From Closterium sp. NIES-65 (lineage: Eukaryota > Streptophyta > Zygnematophyceae > Desmidiales > Closteriaceae), in assembly GCA_948144175.1 (NCBI GenBank), contig CANXME010000532.1, positions 3,285,001 to 3,349,000 of the forward strand: a DNA stretch of 64,000 bases, read 5' to 3'. Both the position numbers and the translations under genes were made by a program. Shown one piece after another: positions 21,850 to 29,300 of the stretch. The notes under the pieces are model-generated. The model made no database searches. It worked only from the letters and a program-made list of their open reading frames with translations, and had not been told where the DNA came from. The first letter of the stretch is position 1; every line of letters begins with the position of its first letter.

Positions 21850-23148
21850 CTACTTGACAAGATAGTCCTTGAGAGCACGGCGTGCCTTGCCCATATCAGC
21901 TTCTGTAACCCAACTGTCCTCAGTGGGGTCGTATCCTTTCCAGCGTATCAAGAACTCGAGGGTCTTGCCGCCGCGGCGCCGATGAGTGAGAGCGCGCTCC
22001 ACTTCGTACTCTGGTCCATCCTGTACGAGAACCGGTGGTGGTGGCGGTAGCTGCCGTCCCTGGAACTGTTGGTTGGGGTCCTTGTAGGGCTTCAGTAGCT
22101 GAACATGGAAAGCGTTGTGAAGCTTCCATGTATCTGGTAAGCGCAAGCGGAATGTAACTGGTGTCACCTGTGCCTCAACGAGAAAAGGACCACAGAAGCG
22201 AGGCCAGAGTTTGGATAGGATGTGAGACAGGTACAAGTTGCGCGTGTCAAGAAGCACCTGATCTCCGACTGCTACTGAGTGATCACGTCGCTGACGATCG
22301 GCATACTGCTTCTGGGAGTTTTGCATCGTTGTGAGACGTCGCTGAGTCTTCTCCCAAGCTGTGCGCAGTAACTGTTCAACCACTTGATCGAGTCGCTCTG
22401 TTTGTCTGTCAGTCTGTGGGTGGTATGCTGAGGACATCGCAAGTTTGGTCCCCAATAATCCCATGAGCTCCTTCCAGAACTTACTCGTGAATTTGGGGTC
22501 TCTGTCTGAGATGAGTGTAGCGGGGATGCCATGGATGGTGATGATGCGGTCGAAGAAGAGGCGAGCAATTGCTTCAGCTGTAGCTGTGGCGCTGGTCAGT
22601 ATGAAGTGACCCATTTTGGAGAACTTGTCGATCACCACGAGTATATCGTCATGCCCTCGTGAAGTCGAAGGAAGTCCCGTGATGAAGTCGAGGCTAACGA
22701 CCTGCCATGGATGCTCCGGTACGGGTAGAGGCTGAAGTAACCTTGTTTTTTTCTGCTTGCTACTCTTCATCCGCTGGCACATGTCACAAGAGGTGACGAA
22801 CTGCTGCACGTCTACTGCCATCCCAGGCCAGTAGTAATACTTCGCTATCCCTGCTAACGTCTTGTTGCTCCCGAAATGTCCCGCGTAAGGTACGTCGTGA
22901 AATTCCTCCAATAGGATCTGCCGTAGCTGGGTGTAATTCGGTACCCAAATCTTTCCTGAACCCTTCCTTACAGCTAAGTCTTTCTCCCACTGTAACAGCT
23001 TCTTGGTCTGTGCTGTAGCAATCTCTGCGTCCACAGAGTACCCATGTTGGAATAGACCCTTGAGCAGAGGGTTCATCCCGTCGAGCTGGATGCTTGCTAC
23101 ATGTCCGGGGCGGCTCAATGCGTCCGCTTTGTTGTGTAGCCCGGGCTT
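21850..23148 (-). pseudogene. Gypsy K integrase with C-terminal chromodomain
   Basis: The minus-strand frame begins after the TAA at 23149-23151 that separates it from RNase H. It has the HHCC region (GHFGSNKTL... CDMCQRMK), the first core Asp in SLDFITGLP, the second in ISDRDPKF and the Glu in QTERLDQVVEQ. The chromodomain (YEVERAL then RWKGYDPTEDSW) is at the end. Between EQLLRTA and WEKTQRR about 60 residues are missing compared with gypsy H, which keeps the normal WDQQLPTPEFA segment. The deletion keeps the frame. Chromodomain integrases target heterochromatin. Confidence 0.9.
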
Positions 23149-24702
23149 TTAGATGATGTCGTAGTGGAAGTGAGTTTCCAGGAAGTCCACCCACCGCACT
23201 TGTCGTCGTGAGAGCGTCGGCTGCGACTTCAGGTATTTGAGACTGCAGTGGTCAGTATAGACTGTAGTCTTGGCTCCCTCTAGGTAACACCTCCACGCCT
23301 TGAAGGCTATGACTATCGCTAAGGCTTCCTTGTCATGGATGGGGTAGTTCAGTTCTGCTCCGTGTAGCTTCTTACTGAGGTAGGCGATGGGCTGCAAACC
23401 GCGTCGGTGATCCTGCATCAGTACTGCTCCGACTGCTTGGTCACTAGCATCTGCTTCCACCACGTAGTCCTTGTCTGGATCTGGTAGGATGAGTTCTGGC
23501 GCTGTAGTCAGTGCTGTCTGTAGCTTCTCCATGGCTTGCTGATGAGGAGTATCCCATTTGTAGGGCGTATCCTTTTTCAGTAGGTCGGTCAGTGGCGCTG
23601 CTATCTTTGCGTACTGCGGCACGAACCTGTTGTAGTAGTTGGCGAAGCCTAGGAACTGTTGCAACTCCTTCACGTTCTCCGGTACTTTCCACTTCTTGAC
23701 GGCTTCGATTTTTAGCGGGTCCACGTGTACGCCCTCGGCACGTACCATGTGCCCGAGAAACTGCACCTTCTTCAGGGCAAAGTCGCTCTTCGACAGCTTC
23801 ACGTAGAACTTGTTTTTCCGCAGGATCTCGAACACCTTCCGTAGATGCTCCACGTGCTCCTTCATGTTCTTGGAGTAGATGAGAATGTCGTCCAGGTACA
23901 CCACCACGCACTCGTCCAGCAGGGGTCGTAAGATGTGATTCATCTCCGCCTGAAACGTTGCTGGTGCGTTGCAGAGTCCGAACGGCATCACCAAGTATTC
24001 GTAGGAGCCGTATCTGGTACGGAACGCCGTCTTGTGGACCAAGTTGTCTGCCATCTTGATCTGCCAGTAACCCGATCGTAGGTCCAGCTTCGAAAATACT
24101 GTTGCTCCACGCAGTTAATCGAGTAGGTCGTCTATGCGCGGTATGGGATATTTGTTTTTGACTGTCTGTTTGTTCAGTGCACGGTAGTCGATGCATATCC
24201 GTAGACTGCCGTCTGGTTTTGGAGTGAGGAGAACTGGTGCACCGTAGAGAGAGGTGGATGGCCGGATCAGTTGTCTGTCCAGTAGATACTCTATCTGTTT
24301 TTTCATGTCTGTCAGTTCAGTCGGACTCAGTCGTTATGGTGCACGTGAGACGGGTTTCGTACCTGGTTCCTCCACGATCTCGTGCTCGTGGGTGCGTGTT
24401 GGAGGTACGCCTGCGGGTAGGTCGTCAGGCATTATATCCTTGAACTGCTCCAACACCTCCTTTACTGCTGCAGGTAGCTCCGAACTCGGCTTCTCCTCCT
24501 CTGCTGCTGCCATAACCGGTGCTAAGTGTCCCGTGTTACTCTCGTTCACAGTCCGTTTGAACCGTGCGAGTGTCGTTTCAGGAACGCTCCATGTATCCGT
24601 CCAGCTTCGCAGCTCCACTCGTTTCCCGTTGTTGTAGATGCACGTGTTCCGGTTGACCCAGTCGATCTCGGGGTTGAACCGCTTCAGAAAATCTCGCCCC
24701 AA
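23149..24702 (-). pseudogene. Gypsy K reverse transcriptase and RNase H
   Basis: It is read in one minus-strand frame broken by TAA at 24115-24117 (between LLD and LRGATVF) and a stop at 24334-24336. RT shows [42 protein letters not shown] and the active site VYLDDILIYS (about 23890). RNase H shows VEADASDQAVGAVLMQ, HDKEALAIV and TDHCSLKYL. The order protease-RT-RNase H-integrase is diagnostic of Ty3/gypsy. The stops look like single-base changes of Tyr and Gln codons, so the copy is fairly young but dead. Confidence 0.9.
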
Positions 24703-24711
24703 GATGAAATC

Positions 24712-25071
24712 TTATCCCTTGATGTTCGCGATCGGCAACGTCGGCTTCCACCTCAACGCCCCTATCTGCAGCTGCACTGTTGACTTGCCGTGGATGGGAA
24801 GCTTCGTACCGTCCACCATCGTTGCTGTAAACTGGGTTTCTTCTGAGGATTCTCCAATTTTCTCCAACGTCCCGCGGTCGCACACCGAGTGGGACGCACC
24901 ACTGTCCACCAGGGCCTGGAGGCGACGCCCGTTGCAGATCACCTCGAGTACTAGTGGTTGCTGCTGCTCCGAGTATCCGTAGATGGTATCGCTTATAGGA
25001 TCGTAGGGTACGTCGAATATGTTATCCCTAGGTCCTGCGCTCAAAGATGCAGCTTCAGTATTAGTTTTCAA
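24712..25071 (-). pseudogene. Gypsy K aspartic protease
   Basis: It is in the same frame as RT and upstream of it, ending at TAA 24712-24714 inside the run that continues DFILGRDFLKRFNPEIDW. The protease core is LQALVDSGASHSVCDR with catalytic D-S-G and a later ATMVDGTKLPIHG. It cleaves the polyprotein during particle maturation. The stop replaces a codon, probably Tyr, in the G-Y-D-F-I-L-G block that is standard in this family. Confidence 0.85.
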
Positions 25072-25149
25072 CTGAGAAAGGTTAGAAGGATTTATCCGAG
25101 GCTGATTCGGCTTCTCTTGGGCCTGGAACCTTCCACTAAGCCTTTGCAG

Positions 25150-25987
25150 CTATGTAGGCTTCATCTGTGGGGAACAGGGAGCCTTTAAACAGTGCTGCTG
25201 GGTGAGAATATTAACTCCTCGGAATGCTCGACCGGTATTAGCGCTCTGGAGTAGGGTCCCCATAATACCCGGTACCCGTTTAATTTCTGATTCTCCCTTA
25301 ATAAAGGCTTGAAACCCAGGAGAAGTAATATTCTTACTTGTCGGGGTATACGGCAAGAGTTTCCCGGTCGGTGTAGGGTCTTTTTTCGCGGATCCTCCAT
25401 TAGTCTCGGCGATTTCCCTGGTGCCGGCTGGTCGTGACGTTTTAAATTTGCGCCACCATATTCTCCTTTTTTCACCCTCTCCGAAGTTGCCACGTTGTCC
25501 ATTTTCTGCTTCGGGGGTGCCGCACTGTTCTTGTCCTTCAGCTCCGCACACCTTCTCTTCATTTTCCAACACGCCAAGATACGATGTCCTGTAGCGCCGC
25601 AAAATTTGCACGTCTAATTATTTGCTAGCCGCTGCTCCACATCGCCCTCGTCGTTCTCCATCGGGTCGGCAGTCGTGGGTGGTGCCAATCGCCCCATGCC
25701 ACTAGTTGGCTTGTTGCGTCGTGTTCCGTAGTAGCTAGTGCTCAACGTTTCGAACTGTTCGATCAGTGCTGCCGGAAACTGCGCCCACGTCCCCTCGCCA
25801 TGGACTATTCTGGTAGGATTGAACGCCTCCGATAGCCTCGGCTTCACCGCTTCGAGGTTAACTGTAGCTGCTGCCGTTGTCGCATGTAGAATTGTCGGTG
25901 TTGCCGCTGCTGCTGCTGCTACTGTTGTCGCTGCTGCTGTGGCGGTTGCCGACTGGTTCGCAAGGAGTTTTTCGAGTCGTGGGAGCG
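25150..25987 (-). pseudogene. Gypsy K Gag, C-terminal part with zinc knuckle (right of BIG insertion)
   Basis: Gag is in a different frame from pol. It runs from the BIG insertion through AALPRLEKLLANQ, an Ala/Thr-rich stretch (25860-25960), AFNPTRIVHGEGTWAQFP and FETLSTSYYG. A TAA at 25614-25616 is followed in frame by the knuckle CKFCGATGHRILAC (C-X2-C-X4-H-X4-C, about 25575-25615). Adding the 73 bases at 33426-33498 puts the start ATG in register with this frame, so BIG interrupted a continuous Gag. Confidence 0.8.
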
Positions 25988-25992
25988 CCGCA

Positions 25993-26123
25993 TGAGAAGA
26001 ATTGAACGAGAATGAGATGAGTATGAACGAAGTGAGTACAAATAGGAAACCCTAATTGTGTTGTACCCCCTATGGGATACCCCACTATAGCCTACACAAA
26101 CAAGTAAGCTATATGTTCTGACA
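25993..26123 (-). repeat. 3' LTR of copia BIG (131 bp)
   Basis: The minus strand starts TGTCAGAACATATAG and ends TTCTTCTCA. It is identical to 33295-33425 by eye. It carries the plus-strand telo-box-like AAACCCTAA at 26047-26055. A minus-strand GGGGGTG just upstream (26124-26130) is the polypurine tract. Confidence 0.95.
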
Positions 26124-26335
26124 CACCCCCATAGGCAAAGTGGGGGAGAACAAGGGGTCACAAGACCATTCAAGCAAAGCAAAACAAAGCTCAGGGTGGA
26201 TCACAAAGTCACCACGCATTCCGAGCACAAGTTCAAAGGCCACAAGGCCAGTTCACATGCAAGATCATATATAGAGGTATACAAGAGTCAAGCAAGCAAG
26301 AGCAAGAGTATATATATGCGAAGGTACAAGCAAGG
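26124..26335 (-). other. 3' untranslated region of copia BIG with conserved block
   Basis: The minus strand at 26182-26259 carries GAACTGGCCTTGTGGCCTTT and a GTGATCCACCCTGAGC block shared with M, A, C and D. A TATATATA run lies at about 26308-26316. GGCC-TTGT-GGCC can fold as a small hairpin. Confidence 0.65.
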
Positions 26336-29300
26336 TCAAGAGGAGAGCAAGTGAGGCAAGACAGGCACAAGACCCAACTGCGTGCAGCAACGCTGATGAT
26401 CACAAGGCGCAAGTGCCTTGGTGAAGACATCAGCAGTGTTGGCCTCAGAGGCCACGTACGCAAGTCGCAGCTGTCCACGCTGCTGTAGCTCACGAGCAAG
26501 AAAGTAGCGAAGAGCAATGTGCTTCGTTCTGTGCTCCAGTCGCTGCTCTCGACACAAGGCCAGCATGGCCTTGTTGTCTACGTACAGGACTGGAGGAGAA
26601 CGAGGCTGCTCTCCAAGGTCGGTCAGCAGGTAGGTGAGCCAGCGTAACTCCTGTGCAGCCATAGCTCCAGCGTAGATCTCAGCCTCACAACTGGAGCCGA
26701 GAACAGAAGACGAGCGGGTAGCCCGCCACGAGACAGAGCCGGAACCAAGGCTGAAGGTGTAACCCTGTGACGACCGCTGCGTAGCCTGGTCGTCAGCCCA
26801 AGAAGCGTCTGCGTGCCCAGTGAGGACCACTGGACTGCGCCCTCCAAGCACTAGCCCCATGCCCGACGTACTGCACAAGTAGCGCAACACCCTCTTCGCT
26901 GCAGCCATGTGCTCTGGTCGGTGTCTCCCAGGAGCAACAAAGCGTGCGAGAATGCTAAGAGGGTATGCGAGGTCAGGTCGTGTGCAGGTCATCAGGTACA
27001 TGAGGCAGCCAACAAGCTCTGCAAACGGGCCACTCGACTCTACGGACTCATCCGAAGGCAGAGCTGAGAGCGAGTGGCGAGTAGGCAGAGGAGTGGCCTG
27101 AGGCGAGGAGTACGTGAAGCCGAAGCGCTGAAGGACCTGCTGCACCATGTGTGACTGAGTCAGGGTAATGGTGCGGCGTGCTCTGTCCCGGGTGATCTGC
27201 AAGCCAAGGTAGCTGCGCAGTTCACCCAGGTCAGTGCACGTGTGTCTCTTCTGCAGCTCGGACTTCACGTAGGCGAGTCCAGCAGTGTCAGCTGTGGCAA
27301 AGACCAAGTCGTCGACGTACACGAGGATGTAGAACGGCGGCAGAGAGGTGTCGGTGCGCAGAAACAGCGACGGGTCGGCAGTGGAAGGAGCAAACCCAAG
27401 TGCCGCGAGCGTAGTCCTCAGTGTGTCGTGCCACTCACGTGGCGCCTGGCGGAGACCGTAGACTGGACGCCGGAGGCTCCACTGGGTACCAGGAGGGAAA
27501 GACCCAGTGAAGCCAGGTGGGCGACGCAGCCAGATCTCCTCGTGCAGGCTGCCCTGCAAGAAAGCTGTGCTGAAGTCGAGAGAGTGCAGCTCGTAGTCAC
27601 GGTGAGCAGCAACGTGCAGCAGAACCCGAAGAGTGGTCATCTTCGGGGTGGGGGAGAAGGTCTGAAAGTAGTCAACCCCCTGCCGCTGACTGAAGCCACG
27701 AGCCACGTAACGCGCCTTGAAGACAGGCGGAGAACCCGGCGGCCGCTTCACCCTGAAAATCCACATGCCACTGACGATGTTCGCCCCAGGAGGGGGAACA
27801 GCGTCAACGTAGGTGCCTGTGGACTTCCAGGAAGCCATCTCTGCATCCATAGCTGCCTGCCACTGAGAGGAGTAGGGACCCTCTATCGCCTCCGCGTAAG
27901 AGCGCGGAGTCGGGATGTCTGGTGCATCCGGGTCTCCCTCAGGGGCTAGCAGTACAGACGCGAGACGAGGTGAAGCGGCGGCCAGACACTGGAACTCCTC
28001 CTGCCTGTCCTCAAGGACGTCCGTGCCAAGGGCACACTCACCCCCGACGGACGGAGGACAGGCGGACTCAGACTCAGTGACAAGACGAGCAGCGTAGTCT
28101 AGGCGACAGCGCGCAGCAAAGTCGACGAGCTCAGTGACAAGGGCGGACGCAGCAGACGACTCGAAGGAGGGGTCAGTGACAGCAGTAGCCAGGAGACGCG
28201 TGACAGTAGGACTGGCAGCACGAAGAGAGTCCGACTCCGGGTCGGCAAGAGCAGGAAGAGAGGAAGCAGGAGGAGAAGGCAAAGGGGCACGCAAAGGAGC
28301 AGTGGACGGACGCAGTGACATCCGGTGCGTGCCAGGGACAGGAGGAGGACGCTGACGCGACCCGCGACCACTAGCGCGCTCAGTACGAACAGGCGACACA
28401 GGACGAGACGCAGGCTCACGACGCTCAGTAAGACCTCCAGTCGGACCAGTGTAGGGAGAAGGAGCAGGCAAAGGGGAGGCAGGCTGTAGCTGTGGCTGTG
28501 ACCGGACAGGCTGCGGACCCTCTAAGGGAGGAGGAGGAGGTGTAAGACCAAGAACCTGCTGCAGGAGCGGAATGAAGTACGGTCGGGGCCGCGCGGCGAC
28601 GCTAGAAACAGCAGGAACAGCACCAGCAGCCCCGGCAGGAGCACCCACTCCAGCAGCACCTCCAGCAGCACCACCAGAAGCTCCAGAACCCCCAGCCGCA
28701 GTACCAGGAGCACTGTCAGTCGGACCGCCAACGGCAGGCTCAGCGCCAACACCCTCAGCAGGACCAGCTCCAGGAGAACCCTCAGACCCAGCAGCTCCAG
28801 CACCCACAGTACGAGCACCGGCGGGACGCGCGGCAGCAGGACCCTCTGCAGCCGAAGAACCACCCGCACCAGCAGCACGCCTCCAGCGCCTGGCAAACCA
28901 CTCACGCAGCTCCTGTGGGGAGAGTGGCTCCCGGCGAGACGAAGCACCCCCAGGCACAGCACCTCCAGGCTCAGAACCCCTAGACACAGCACCCCCAGGC
29001 GCAGCACCCCCAGGCTCAGCACCCCCAGGCACAGCACTCCCAGACTCGGCACCTCCAGGCTCAGCACCCCCAGGCACAGCACCCCCAGGCTCAGCACCCC
29101 CAGGCTCAGCACCCCCAGACTCGGCACCTCCAGGCACAGCACCCCCAGACTCTGCACCCCCAGGCTCAGCTCCCGCAGCAGCACCAGAGTCACCAGTGAC
29201 CTTGACAGGCTCGACCGCGTCTACCTGGGACACACCTGAAGGGGCAGGACCCTGAGGGGGGAGGGGGACTACCGGGGGGGGACCTGGTACCAAGAAGAGC

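Noticed and set aside
28572-29255. 227-codon plus-strand frame of Pro/Ala repeats
   Set aside because: It is the shadow of the pentapeptide-repeat linker of copia BIG on the minus strand.
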